This document shows, one piece after another, positions 34,665 through 43,036 of a stretch of 50,763 bases of DNA; positions within the stretch are counted from its first letter, which is position 1; each line of letters begins with the position of its first letter. The stretch is from Cohnella xylanilytica (GTDB lineage Bacteria; Bacillota; Bacilli; Paenibacillales; Paenibacillaceae). The notes beneath the pieces were generated by a model, which was not told the DNA's origin, did no database searches, and saw only the letters and a program-made list of their open reading frames with translations. The position numbers and the translations under genes are program-made. Location of the stretch: contig NZ_JACJVR010000055.1 in NCBI RefSeq assembly GCF_014212175.1, positions 1 through 50,763 on the forward strand. The letters run 5' to 3'.

Positions 34665-34701
34665 AAAAGACCGGCCCTTCCTTCGCGTATAGAATGATGC
34701 C

Positions 34702-34728
34702 GATAACAAAGTTACCTGTTATCATAAC
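34702..34728. promoter_or_regulatory. Candidate LacI-type operator upstream of the lacI gene
   Basis: GTTATCATAAC (34718-34728) is a perfect palindrome around a central C, and GATAAC (34702-34707) forms a second inverted repeat with GTTATC (34718-34723). The 11-mer TTATGATAACA (minus strand) is also present at 29215-29225 before the binding-protein gene. Confidence 0.55.
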
Positions 34729-34790
34729 ACACTCGATACGTTAGGGAAATAGCCGGTCCGTTTTTTAGCCTATCCGAGCCTTGCCTTCGG

Positions 34791-35618
34791 TTACTTGACG
34801 GCGCCGTTCGTGACTCCCGCGAAGATGTAGCGCTGCAGGAACAGGAACAGGACGACGGTCGGGATAAAGATAAGCAGAATGCCCGCGGAGATGACGTTCA
34901 GCTGGGCGGCGTTCGGTCCGACGAAGGAATAGATCGCCGTCGACACGACTCGCAGATCCTTGCTCGGCATGTACAGATACGGAGTGTAGAAGTCGTTGTA
35001 GATGCTGATCGTCTTCATGATGACGAGCGTCGCGGTCGCCGGCGTGAGCAGCGGGAAGATGATCGAGCGGTAAATCTTAAACAGCGACGCCCCTTCGATC
35101 ATCGCGCTCTCGTCCAGATCCTTCGGGATGTTGTTGACGAATTGCAGGTAGATGACGATCTGGAGCACGTCCGCGCCGACGTACAGCAGAATCGGGGCGG
35201 TCATGTGGTTGTAGGCGCCCAGGTACTTGATGACGCTGAACGTGGCGACCTGCGTCGTGATCATCGGGATGACCTGGGCGACCAGGTACATGCCCATGAT
35301 CGGCTTCTTCAGCTTGAAGTCGAAGCGGCCGAGGGCGTACGCGACCATCGTTCCGAACAGGACGTTGCCCGCGAGCGAGATGGCGAGAATGATCAGGATG
35401 TTCTTGAAGCCGAGCCCGAGCTTGCCGACCTCGTAAACCTTCTTGAAGTTATCGAAGTTTAGCCAGTCGTGCGGCAAGCTCATCCCGGATTGATAGTATT
35501 CGACCTGCGTCTTGAACGCGCCGACGACCACCGAATAGATGGGGAAGAAGACGACGAACACGGCGGCGAGAAGGAATACGTACTTCGCGGCCGTTAGCGC
35601 TTTATTCGTTCGTTCCAT
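34791..35618 (-). CDS. ABC sugar transporter permease (MalG/UgpE type)
   Basis: A 275-residue inner-membrane permease with six predicted membrane segments (first AAKYVFLLAAVFVVFFPIYS, last ILLIFIPTVVLFLFLQRYI). The cytoplasmic EAA loop is ESAMIEGASLFKIYRSIIFP, which contacts the transport ATPase. It starts one base after the partner permease stop, with GGGGGA inside that gene, so the two are translationally coupled. There is no ATPase gene in the window; such carbohydrate importers usually share an MsmX-type ATPase. Confidence 0.93.
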   Translation of the reverse strand: MERTNKALTAAKYVFLLAAVFVVFFPIYSVVVGAFKTQVEYYQSGMSLPHDWLNFDNFKKVYEVGKLGLGFKNILIILAISLAGNVLFGTMVAYALGRFDFKLKKPIMGMYLVAQVIPMITTQVATFSVIKYLGAYNHMTAPILLYVGADVLQIVIYLQFVNNIPKDLDESAMIEGASLFKIYRSIIFPLLTPATATLVIMKTISIYNDFYTPYLYMPSKDLRVVSTAIYSFVGPNAAQLNVISAGILLIFIPTVVLFLFLQRYIFAGVTNGAVK

Positions 35619-35619
35619 C

Positions 35620-36498
35620 TTACTTATCCCCCCTGAACAGCAGTTTGCGTTGTACGATGATGAAGGCGATGACGATCAGGAGCAGGACGACGGCCATGGC
35701 GGAAGCGAGACCCGCCTTCTGGAACTTGAAGGCCATATCGACGGTCGTCGAGACGAACGTGGACGTTCCGTTGGCTCCGAGCATCATGATGTACGGAATG
35801 TCGAACGCTTCGAGCGCGCCGGTGAGCGTCAGGATCATCATCAGCTCGATGACGGAGCGGATGCTCGGCACGGTGATGAAGCGGAACGATTGCCAGGACG
35901 AAGCTCCGTCGATCTTGGCGGCTTCGTACAAGTCGGCCGGGATCGATTGAAGCGCCCCGATGAAAATAATCATGCTCAAGCCGAAAAATTTCCACAGCGA
36001 GATGAACGCGAGCGAGAAGTTGACGAGGTTCGGATTGCCCAGCCACGATTGCTGCCAGGAGCCGAGGCCGATCGCTTCAAGGAAGATGTTCAAGGAACCG
36101 TATTCCCCGTGGTAGACGTTCTTGAACATGATAACGGTCGCGACGCTGTGCAGGACGTACGGCAGGAACAGCATCGCGCGGAACGCGTTGCGGCCGCGCA
36201 GCTTGCTCGTCAGGATCACGGCGAAGAACAGCGCGAGCGCCGTCTGAACGAGGCCGCCCACGAAGTAGTAAGCGTTGTTCTTGAAGGCCCCGAAGATCTC
36301 CGGCCGGGTGAAGATTTCTTTATAGTTGGCGAAGCCGACCCAGTTCATGTCCCAGCCCAGCCCCGTCCAGTCCGTCAGGCTGTAATAGATAAGGGATAAG
36401 GCCGGGTAGTACGAGAACGTAAGGGAGAACAAAATCGGAATCGTGAGGAAACCGAACAAGATCAGGTACCGCTGCGTTTTGTAGCTCAAATTGAACAT
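35620..36498 (-). CDS. ABC sugar transporter permease (MalF/UgpA/LplB type)
   Basis: A 292-residue permease, partner of the downstream gene. Six membrane segments are visible, beginning YLILFGFLTIPILFSLTFSY. The EAA loop EAAKIDGASSWQSFRFITVP is intact. The ATG at 36498 is four to five bases from GGGGTG; a GTG two codons upstream at 36504 is the alternative. It heads a permease-permease-lacI transcript from a promoter that carries a cre site. Confidence 0.92.
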   Translation of the reverse strand: MFNLSYKTQRYLILFGFLTIPILFSLTFSYYPALSLIYYSLTDWTGLGWDMNWVGFANYKEIFTRPEIFGAFKNNAYYFVGGLVQTALALFFAVILTSKLRGRNAFRAMLFLPYVLHSVATVIMFKNVYHGEYGSLNIFLEAIGLGSWQQSWLGNPNLVNFSLAFISLWKFFGLSMIIFIGALQSIPADLYEAAKIDGASSWQSFRFITVPSIRSVIELMMILTLTGALEAFDIPYIMMLGANGTSTFVSTTVDMAFKFQKAGLASAMAVVLLLIVIAFIIVQRKLLFRGDK

Positions 36499-36548
36499 AG
36501 ACACCCCTGCTTCCGAATTTCGGTTTAACCTGCATTCTGCAAATGACA

Positions 36549-36562
36549 GGAAATCGCTTACA
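36549..36562 (-). promoter_or_regulatory. cre site (CcpA) before the permease genes
   Basis: Minus-strand TGTAAGCGATTTCC matches the cre consensus TGWAAGCGNTNWCA except for the last base. It starts four bases downstream of the -10 box, the same arrangement as at the binding-protein gene. Its core also forms an inverted repeat ATCGCTTA/TAAGCGAT that spans the -10 (36552-36577). Confidence 0.75.
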
Positions 36563-36565
36563 GCT

Positions 36566-36594
36566 ATTATAAGCGATCCCGTTATTCTTTTTAA
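36566..36594 (-). promoter_or_regulatory. Promoter of the permease operon
   Basis: Minus-strand TTAAAA (36589-36594) and a perfect TATAAT (36566-36571), 17 bp apart. The weak -35 suggests activation, probably by the adjacent AraC-type response regulator. Confidence 0.62.
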
Positions 36595-36632
36595 GGTTCT
36601 ATGTTTGTTTTCCTTGTCTTCAATTTAGATAA

Positions 36633-38150
36633 CTACAACCTAACTCGTTCGCGATATTCTTTGGGAGTGAATCCCGTCACCTTCTTGAACACCTTGTTGA
36701 AGTAGGCGGGGTCCGGGTAGCCGACCTGCTCGCCGACCTCGTACGTCTTGAACGACGGGTTCTTCAGCAGCAGCTCCTTGGCGCGCTCGATCCGGACGGA
36801 GATGATGTAGTCGGTGATCGTCTCCCCCGTCGTCGTCTTGAACAGTTTGCTCAAATAGCTCGGGGTCAAATACACGGTGTCGGCCAGCCTCTGAAGCTCC
36901 AATTCCTCCACGTAGTTTTTCTGAATGAACGCTTTGACGGTCTCGACGACCCGGTTCTCCTGCTTGGCGTTCTTCAGGTTGTCGAGCCTGCCGTCCGCGA
37001 GGGCCAGCACCGCAGCCTTGAAGGCCGTCCAGTCGGGGTAGGCGGCGGGAGACGGCGGGGCCGAATCGTCGGGATATTCGGCCGGCTGCGATTGGCGCTC
37101 GATCCACTCGTCGCGGATGAGACCGAACAAATAAGCAGCCCCTTCCGCCAACGCCCGCCAAGGCGGCCGGCGCTCGCCCGCCTCGTCCAGCCAATCCCGC
37201 ACGGCGGCTTCGGCCTTCTGGAAGTCGAGAACCTGCAGCGCGGGACGGAACTCCTTCTCCAGCAGCCGAAGCGGGTTGTAGGGCTCGTCCGGCTTCTTCG
37301 CCAGCACCGATTCGTCGGCCATCGCCTTCGCTCCGGCGTCGTACCAGGCGTACTGCATGCCGGCCTCCGCCTGAAGGTAAGCTTCCCTCAGCTTCAGCGG
37401 CCCTTGATGGATGCCGCTGACGCCGATCCGGGCGGCCGCGGAATGGGGAAGCTGCTGGAGGAGCGTGTGCCCCAGCTCGCGGACCGTATCCGCGTGGTCG
37501 CCTTCCCGAATGGCGGCGACGACCGCCGTATGGCGAGGCTCCCAGGCGATCAGCCGGCGCTCGCGATTCCAATAGCCCACGAGCTGCTCCAGCCGCTCCG
37601 AAGGGAGCTCGGGCTCGGTCCGGACGAGCAGCACCGCCAGATGGTCCTTAAGCAGGCTTGTCTGGGCCAGGTCGCGGCTCGCCCCCTGCTTCATATGCTC
37701 CGGAAGGTGATCGATGTCGTTCCGCAGCAGCAGCCGTATGTGCTCCTCGGTGGCGACTTCCTTGCGGTAGCGTTCCAGCTCTATGTTGTTCTTGATCCGC
37801 TGGAGCAGCGTCGCCAGCTCGCCCTGGTCGACGGGCTTGAGCAGATAGTCCTCGACCCCCTGGCGGATCGCCTGGCGGGCGAAGTCGAAGTCGTTGAAGC
37901 CGCTGACGATGGCGAATTTGATCTTCGGCCTTCGCTGCTGAACCTTCTCGATCAGCTGAAGCCCGTTCATCTGCGGCATCTTGATGTCGGTGATGACGAG
38001 ATCCGCCTGGATCTCGTTCAGGCTCTCGAGCAGCTCCGAACCGCCGGCGAAGCAGCCGACCACCTTATACTCTTCGCCGGTCTTCTCGATCAGCTTGGCC
38101 AACCCGAGGCGGATTCTCTCTTCGTCGTCCACGACCGCTATGTGGATCAT
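36633..38150 (-). CDS. YesN-type response regulator with AraC DNA-binding domain
   Basis: A 505-residue regulator. The receiver domain (1 to about 120) has the acidic pocket DDE (8-10), phosphoacceptor D55 in VITDIKMPQMNG and the conserved lysine in LLKPVDQGE. A long central region is followed by an AraC-type double helix-turn-helix (about 405-505) with LQRLADTVYLTPSYLSKLFK and VGYPDPAYFNKVFKKVTGFT. The ATG at 38150 follows GGAGGGG, 12 bp after the kinase stop. It most likely activates the transporter promoters when its kinase senses oligosaccharide outside the cell. Confidence 0.94.
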   Translation of the reverse strand: MIHIAVVDDEERIRLGLAKLIEKTGEEYKVVGCFAGGSELLESLNEIQADLVITDIKMPQMNGLQLIEKVQQRRPKIKFAIVSGFNDFDFARQAIRQGVEDYLLKPVDQGELATLLQRIKNNIELERYRKEVATEEHIRLLLRNDIDHLPEHMKQGASRDLAQTSLLKDHLAVLLVRTEPELPSERLEQLVGYWNRERRLIAWEPRHTAVVAAIREGDHADTVRELGHTLLQQLPHSAAARIGVSGIHQGPLKLREAYLQAEAGMQYAWYDAGAKAMADESVLAKKPDEPYNPLRLLEKEFRPALQVLDFQKAEAAVRDWLDEAGERRPPWRALAEGAAYLFGLIRDEWIERQSQPAEYPDDSAPPSPAAYPDWTAFKAAVLALADGRLDNLKNAKQENRVVETVKAFIQKNYVEELELQRLADTVYLTPSYLSKLFKTTTGETITDYIISVRIERAKELLLKNPSFKTYEVGEQVGYPDPAYFNKVFKKVTGFTPKEYRERVRL

Positions 38151-38162
38151 GTCCTTCCCCTC

Positions 38163-40043
38163 CTATAATGAAGCGTCGTTCTTCGCGCGCGGAAGCCGGG
38201 CAGTCACCGTCGTGCCCTCGCCCGGCTCGCTGTCGATGGAGAGGCCGTACGCTTCCCCATGGACGAGCTTCAGCCGCTCGTTGACGTTGCGCAGGCCGAT
38301 TCCCCTTCCGTCCCAACGGGGGACGGGTTCCATCAGCGACTCCCGGAGCCGCTTCAGCTTCTCTTGGTCCATTCCCGTGCCGTCGTCCGACACGTCGAAC
38401 AGAAGGTCGTTCCCTTCGGCCCGGCATCGGATCCGCACCGTCATTCTCGGCTTGCCCTCGTCGAACCCGTGATAGACGGCGTTCTCCACGATCGGCTGGA
38501 ACAGCAGCTTCATGACGTGGATGCCCCGCGTCTCCTCCTCCGGCGGCAGCTCCAAGACGAACCGGTCGCCGAAGCGATAGTTGAGGAGCAGGACGTACAT
38601 CCTCAGATGCTCCCACTCCTGCTCGATCGGAACCGTCTCCGTCTCCGCATGGATGCTGTACCGGAGCAGCTTGCCCAGCAATTGGGTCATGTCGCCGACT
38701 TCGGCGTCGTCGTTCAGCACGGCCGTCATGCGGATGGATTCCAACGTATTGTAGATGAAGTGCGGATTGATCTGATGCTGCAGCGATTGAACCTCGGCTT
38801 CCTTCTTGCGTTGTTCGATCGCGTAGATATCGTGGATCAGCGTCTTCACCTGCGAGATCATCCGGTTGAACTCGCTTCCGACGAGGCCGATCTCGTCCCG
38901 CCGCACGACCGGGAAGACGACGTCGAGATTGCCTCGCCGAACTTCCTTCATCGTGCGCACGAGGGAACGAAGCGGCCGGGTCAGGGCGAACACGAGGAAG
39001 AGCGAGATCAGAAGGGCGAAGCTCATAATCGTGACGGCGGCGGCGATCGTGAAGTTCCGCGTCCGGTTCGCGTCGGCCATCAGATGCTTCTCCGGGATCG
39101 TGATCAACACCTTCCAGCCCGTCCGGGCGGACTGCTTGTAGATGGTCAAGATGTGCTCCCCGTTCAGCGTCGCGTGGAAGCTGCCCTTGCCGTCCCCGCT
39201 CTCGCGCATCCAGTCCTCGAGAGGGTATTCCGGGGCATTCGACTTCTCCCCGCTGTTATAGATAACCTGTCCCGCCCCGTCGGTGACGACGGTCGTGCCG
39301 AGGGTCGTCTTGTCCAGGTCCTGGACGATGTTCTCGATGACCCCGACGTTCGCGTCGACGGCGATCATGCCGAGCGCCTCGTAATTGATCGGGTCGATGA
39401 TCGACCGGACGACCGTGAACACGTATCTTTTGCCGACGGCGGGTTGGGATTGCTCCTGCGCGGTGACCAGCACCGGGGAACCGTTGGCCTCATACGCCAG
39501 CTCTTTCCACTTCGGGTACGATTGCTCGAGGTCGGAACGGACGCCCAGATTCTGGGCGGCGTAATAGACGTGACCGTAACGGTCGAACAGATAGACCGAG
39601 TTGGTTCCGCTTTTGATATTATTGAGAAAATAAAGGCTGTTGCCGATCTTCTTCTGGACGTCGATGCGCGTCTGCTGCTCCGACGGCAGGATCGTGCTCG
39701 GCGTCTCGTTCGCCCGGTTCGGCTGGGCTTGGTAAAATCGATTCGAGATCTTGAGGCCGTCCTTGATTCCCCCGATATAGGAAGAGAAAATCGAGATCTT
39801 CTTCATGTCCTCCAAATAATCGTCCAGCTTGTCCATCATCTTGTCCGACAGCTGGGACGCGTAATTGACCGTGTTGTTCTCGATCGTGTTCGAATAGCGC
39901 AACGCCGATACGTAGCTCAAGATGCCGATCGGCAGGATGATCAGGAACAGGAACACGATCAGGAGCTTGCCTTCCATCCGGTTGGTCGGCCGGAACGACT
40001 TCGGCCATCGGTACGTCGGCTTCATGGTTGGATTCATTCCCAC
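38163..40043 (-). CDS. YesM-type sensor histidine kinase
   Basis: A 626-residue membrane sensor. Two membrane segments (about 27-47, LLIVFLFLIILPIGILSYVS, and about 330-350, AAAVTIMSFALLISLFLVFA) flank a large extracellular sensor of dCache type. Then come a HAMP domain, the LytS/YesM phosphoacceptor region HQINPHFIYNTLESIRM, and the ATPase domain with ENAVYHGFDEG, DDGTGMD and GIGLRNVNERLKL. The start is uncertain: GTG at 40043, ATG at 40037 or ATG at 40025, with AAGTGGGA nearby. Partner of the following AraC-type response regulator. The ligand is probably extracellular mannan fragments, possibly presented by the binding protein. Confidence 0.93.
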   Translation of the reverse strand: MGMNPTMKPTYRWPKSFRPTNRMEGKLLIVFLFLIILPIGILSYVSALRYSNTIENNTVNYASQLSDKMMDKLDDYLEDMKKISIFSSYIGGIKDGLKISNRFYQAQPNRANETPSTILPSEQQTRIDVQKKIGNSLYFLNNIKSGTNSVYLFDRYGHVYYAAQNLGVRSDLEQSYPKWKELAYEANGSPVLVTAQEQSQPAVGKRYVFTVVRSIIDPINYEALGMIAVDANVGVIENIVQDLDKTTLGTTVVTDGAGQVIYNSGEKSNAPEYPLEDWMRESGDGKGSFHATLNGEHILTIYKQSARTGWKVLITIPEKHLMADANRTRNFTIAAAVTIMSFALLISLFLVFALTRPLRSLVRTMKEVRRGNLDVVFPVVRRDEIGLVGSEFNRMISQVKTLIHDIYAIEQRKKEAEVQSLQHQINPHFIYNTLESIRMTAVLNDDAEVGDMTQLLGKLLRYSIHAETETVPIEQEWEHLRMYVLLLNYRFGDRFVLELPPEEETRGIHVMKLLFQPIVENAVYHGFDEGKPRMTVRIRCRAEGNDLLFDVSDDGTGMDQEKLKRLRESLMEPVPRWDGRGIGLRNVNERLKLVHGEAYGLSIDSEPGEGTTVTARLPRAKNDASL

Positions 40044-40061
40044 TTGCGTTTTGTTCTTATT

Positions 40062-40090
40062 ATTATACTCGTATCGATTTATCCTAACAA
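40062..40090 (-). promoter_or_regulatory. Promoter of the two-component system genes
   Basis: Minus-strand TTGTTA (40085-40090) and TATAAT (40062-40067) with a 17 bp spacer, about 20 bp before the kinase start, giving a short leader. Confidence 0.72.
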
Positions 40091-40115
40091 ATGATATTCA
40101 AGAGGCCAACGGAAT

Positions 40116-40142
40116 GCTCCCTCCGCGGAACCGGGAGGGAGC
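40116..40142 (-). terminator. Hairpin after gpr, weak terminator
   Basis: GCTCCCTCC and GGAGGGAGC form a 9 bp stem with a 9-base loop directly after the gpr stop codon. No T-run follows on the minus strand, so termination may be partial. Confidence 0.5.
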
Positions 40143-40148
40143 GGCCGT

Positions 40149-41156
40149 TCAATGCGTATAGGCGGCCACATTGTCGGTGTCCACCGCTTCGTGCAGCGCG
40201 GCGTTCAGCCCGCTCGCGATGACGTTGGCGATGTCTTCGATGAACTTGTCGATCTCCTTCGGCGTTACGAGCAGGTCGTGGCCGAGCGGCTCGAGCACTT
40301 CCTTGACCAGCTGCAGCCGCTCGTTCTCCTTCATCGAGCCGAACACCCCGAAGAGCGGGTCGGTATTCGGCGTATGCTGCTTCATATGCTCGAACACCAT
40401 GTCCATCGTATTGTTCACGATGGTGGAGGCGTACAGGACGGTCGGCACGCCGATCGCGATGCACGGGACGCCGAGAATGTCCTTCGTCAGCCCCTTGCGC
40501 TTGTTGCCGATCCCCGAGCCGGGATGGATGCCCGTGTCCGCGATCTGGATCGTCGTGTTCACCCGCTCGAGGGACCGGGCCGCCAAGGCGTCCACCGCGA
40601 TGACGAGGTCGGGCTTCGCCGTCTCCACGATTCCTTGCACAATGTCGCTCGATTCGATCCCCGTCGTCCCGAGCACGCCCGGAGCGACCGCGCTAACGGA
40701 CCGGTAACCCGGTCCGACCTGGTCGGGCATCAGCTCGAAATATTGCCGGGTGACCATGATATTCTCGACGACGAGAGGGCCGAGAGCGTCCGGTGTCACG
40801 TTCCAGTTGCCGAGCCCGACGACGAAGATGCTGGCCTTCGGGCCGACCCCGATGCGGGAGAGGAACGCCTCGAACTCCTTCGCGAACGTCGTCGCCACGC
40901 GGTCCTGCAGATCCGTGTCCCCCCGCCTCAGCTCGGGCACTTCCAGCGTCACGTAGTGTCCCGGCATTTTGCCGATCGCCCTCGCGCCTTCCTGCGACTG
41001 GATGTGCATCCGGGTGACCGTAATGCCGCCGTTCTTGCTGGCCTCCTGCCACACCCCGGGGATCGGCGTGTCGGGAGGGCCGGCCATCTCCCGGGCTTCC
41101 ACCGCCAGATCGGTTCGGACGGCGTATGGGCTTAAGTCGAGCTCTTGATCCGTCAC
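40149..41156 (-). CDS. gpr: Germination protease GPR
   Basis: A 335-residue spore protease that degrades small acid-soluble proteins at germination. The propeptide is followed by the conserved [13 protein letters not shown] region around the self-processing site. The catalytic body contains [49 protein letters not shown] and [15 protein letters not shown], all family signatures. The start is GTG at 41156 with GGGGAG nine bases upstream; the longer open frame upstream is not conserved. No clear sigma-G promoter was found. It is divergent from rpsT as in Bacillus, but separated from spoIIP by the mannan island. Confidence 0.95.
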   Translation of the reverse strand: MTDQELDLSPYAVRTDLAVEAREMAGPPDTPIPGVWQEASKNGGITVTRMHIQSQEGARAIGKMPGHYVTLEVPELRRGDTDLQDRVATTFAKEFEAFLSRIGVGPKASIFVVGLGNWNVTPDALGPLVVENIMVTRQYFELMPDQVGPGYRSVSAVAPGVLGTTGIESSDIVQGIVETAKPDLVIAVDALAARSLERVNTTIQIADTGIHPGSGIGNKRKGLTKDILGVPCIAIGVPTVLYASTIVNNTMDMVFEHMKQHTPNTDPLFGVFGSMKENERLQLVKEVLEPLGHDLLVTPKEIDKFIEDIANVIASGLNAALHEAVDTDNVAAYTH

Positions 41157-41247
41157 TTTGTCGCGCTCCCCTTTCGTACGTTGAATCGGCCGCGGGCGAC
41201 CGGCTTGCGCAACCGCTTCCCGCCCGGTTCCCGCCGCTTTTAATGGC

Positions 41248-41276
41248 TTGCGTTTTGCCCCCCTGCATGATAGAAT
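41248..41276 (+). promoter_or_regulatory. Promoter of rpsT
   Basis: TTGCGT (41248-41253) and TAGAAT (41271-41276) with a 17 bp spacer, about 45 bp before the S20 start codon. Confidence 0.72.
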
Positions 41277-41326
41277 GTTACAAGTTGTTTGGAGAAATAC
41301 TCGTTGTTTTGCAGGAGGTGAAATCA

Positions 41327-41599
41327 ATGCCGAACATCAAATCCGCCATCAAACGGACGAAGACGAACGAGAAGCGTCGTCTGCGCAACGCTTCGCAGAA
41401 GTCCGCTCTTCGCACGGCCGTCAAGCAAGCCGACCAAGCCGTCGTCGGAACGGACGTGAACGCTGCGAGAGAAGCGCTTCAACTCGCCCAGAAGAAGCTG
41501 GATAAAGCGGTAACCAAGGGTCTCATTCACAAAAATGCGGCTGCCCGCAAGAAATCCCGTCTGGCCAAGAAGCTGAACGCTTTGTCCGCTCAAGCTTAA
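41327..41599 (+). CDS. rpsT: 30S ribosomal protein S20
   Basis: A 90-residue, strongly basic helical protein that binds 16S rRNA in the body of the 30S subunit. It begins [20 protein letters not shown] and ends [20 protein letters not shown], the expected S20 sequence and length. A near-perfect ribosome-binding site AGGAGGTG precedes the ATG. It is one of the few plus-strand backbone genes, divergent from gpr and convergent with holA. Confidence 0.97.
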   Translation: MPNIKSAIKRTKTNEKRRLRNASQKSALRTAVKQADQAVVGTDVNAAREALQLAQKKLDKAVTKGLIHKNAAARKKSRLAKKLNALSAQA

Positions 41600-41628
41600 G
41601 GCTTGAACCGCGATAGCGTTATATGGAA

Positions 41629-41661
41629 GAGCCTCGCATGCGCGAGGCTCCTTGTATTTTT
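41629..41661 (+). terminator. Terminator after rpsT
   Basis: GAGCCTCGC-ATGC-GCGAGGCTC (41629-41650) followed by CTTGTATTTTT. A second GC-rich hairpin GGGGGCG/CGCCCCC (41676-41691) lies between it and the end of holA. Confidence 0.88.
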
Positions 41662-41711
41662 ATCGGGACCCGTCCGGGGGCGACGCCCCCTTATCGGATT
41701 GCCCTTCCGCT

Positions 41712-42743
41712 TTATTGTCCGCCCTCCGAGCCCGTCTTCAGCAGGAACATCTCCAAGCCGAGCGTCTTCTCCACGCGTCCCGTCTTCATTCCGTAATCCA
41801 GCTCCGCCAACCGGTCCAGCACGGCGGTCAGCCTCTCGACGCTGAAGCTCCGGGCCTGCTCCGCCATGATCTTCGCCGCGTACGGGTGAAGGCCCAGCTG
41901 CCCGGCCATCTGCTGGGGAGTGTAGCCCTGCTTGCCCAACTCCTTCACGAACAGCATGTTGCGGAATTGGCGGACGAGCAGCGCCGTCAGCTTGATCGGC
42001 TCCTCCCGCTGCTTCAACAGGTCGTAATAGAGCGCCAAGGCTCGGTCGGTGCGAAGCGCTGCGATCTCCTCGGTGAGCTTGAAGACGCTCTGCTCGGTGC
42101 TGGCCGGCACGAGCTGGACGACCGCGTCCGCCGCGATCGTCCCCGCTTCTCCCGCGTACAGGATCAGCTTGTCGATCTCGGCCGCCAGGGCGCCCATGTC
42201 GCTTCCGACGCGCCGCAGCAGCTCTTCGACGGCCGGCGGCTCGATCCGCCGGTTCCGGCTCTCCGCCCGGCGGGCGACCCATTGCATGAGCTCCTCGGCC
42301 GGCAGAGGCGCGAACGAGACGACCGCGTCCTTGTCCTTCGCGTACTTCACGAGCTTCTTCCGCTCGTCCAGCTTCTCGTGCGGCACGACGAACACAAGCA
42401 CCGTGCTGTCCATCGGCGCGCTCATATACTCCAGCAGCCGCTCCGGGCGATGCTCGACCTTGGCCGAATCCCTCCCCGCCGCGAACACGACGCTGTCGCG
42501 GACGAGAATGAGCTTGCTCGGGACGAGGAACGGCAGCGTCTGCGCCTCTTCCAGAATCTCGTCCGTTCCGTTCTCGGACGTGCTGAAGCGAATGATCGCC
42601 ATGTCCCGGTGCTCCGGCTCGACGAGCGAGCCCGCGAGCCTCTCGATGAAGTCGTTCATCAGATACGTCTCGGTTCCGAAGCATATGTAATAAGGTTTGA
42701 TTTTCCCGTCGCGAAGCTCCTTCAGAGCCATCCGGTATTCCAT
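41712..42743 (-). CDS. holA: DNA polymerase III subunit delta
   Basis: A 343-residue clamp-loader subunit that opens the sliding clamp. The N-terminal segment (KPYYICFGTETYLMNDFIER) and RFSTSENGTDEILEEAQTLP are typical of the delta family. The AAA+-like domains II and III follow (LVFVVPHEKLDERKKLVKYA, IDKLILYAG, GYTPQQMAGQLGLHPYAAKI). The ATG at 42743 has GGAGG six to seven bases upstream. Its position beside rpsT is as in Bacillus subtilis (yqeN). Confidence 0.94.
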   Translation of the reverse strand: MEYRMALKELRDGKIKPYYICFGTETYLMNDFIERLAGSLVEPEHRDMAIIRFSTSENGTDEILEEAQTLPFLVPSKLILVRDSVVFAAGRDSAKVEHRPERLLEYMSAPMDSTVLVFVVPHEKLDERKKLVKYAKDKDAVVSFAPLPAEELMQWVARRAESRNRRIEPPAVEELLRRVGSDMGALAAEIDKLILYAGEAGTIAADAVVQLVPASTEQSVFKLTEEIAALRTDRALALYYDLLKQREEPIKLTALLVRQFRNMLFVKELGKQGYTPQQMAGQLGLHPYAAKIMAEQARSFSVERLTAVLDRLAELDYGMKTGRVEKTLGLEMFLLKTGSEGGQ

Positions 42744-42842
42744 GCCAAGCCTCCGCTTCCCGTTCCATGCCGCGGAACGATCAAGTCCTTCGATCTCCAT
42801 CCAGTCTAACAAAAAAAGAAGCGTTTGTCCTTCTCGCGGCGA

Positions 42843-42883
42843 ACAAAGGGATCACGCCCGGCGACGGGTCGTGATCCCTTTGT
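42843..42883. terminator. Strong inverted repeat between the anti-sigma gene and holA
   Basis: ACAAAGGGATCACG and its exact complement (14 bp arms) flank a 13-base GC-rich loop, and each side continues with only a few T residues. It probably terminates the sigma/anti-sigma transcript ending at 43037. The gap 42744-43036 holds no gene. Confidence 0.7.
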
Positions 42884-43036
42884 CCTTGGACATCTATGTC
42901 AACGTCCGCCGGCCCGGCCCATGGAACCGTGCGCGAACGACCGCGACCTTCGTCCTTATGGTCCCCTCGAGGGGGACGAATCCAGCTTCATCCCTACACT
43001 ATACGCGAGTCTCCCCGAAAACGTTCCAAGGAGCCT

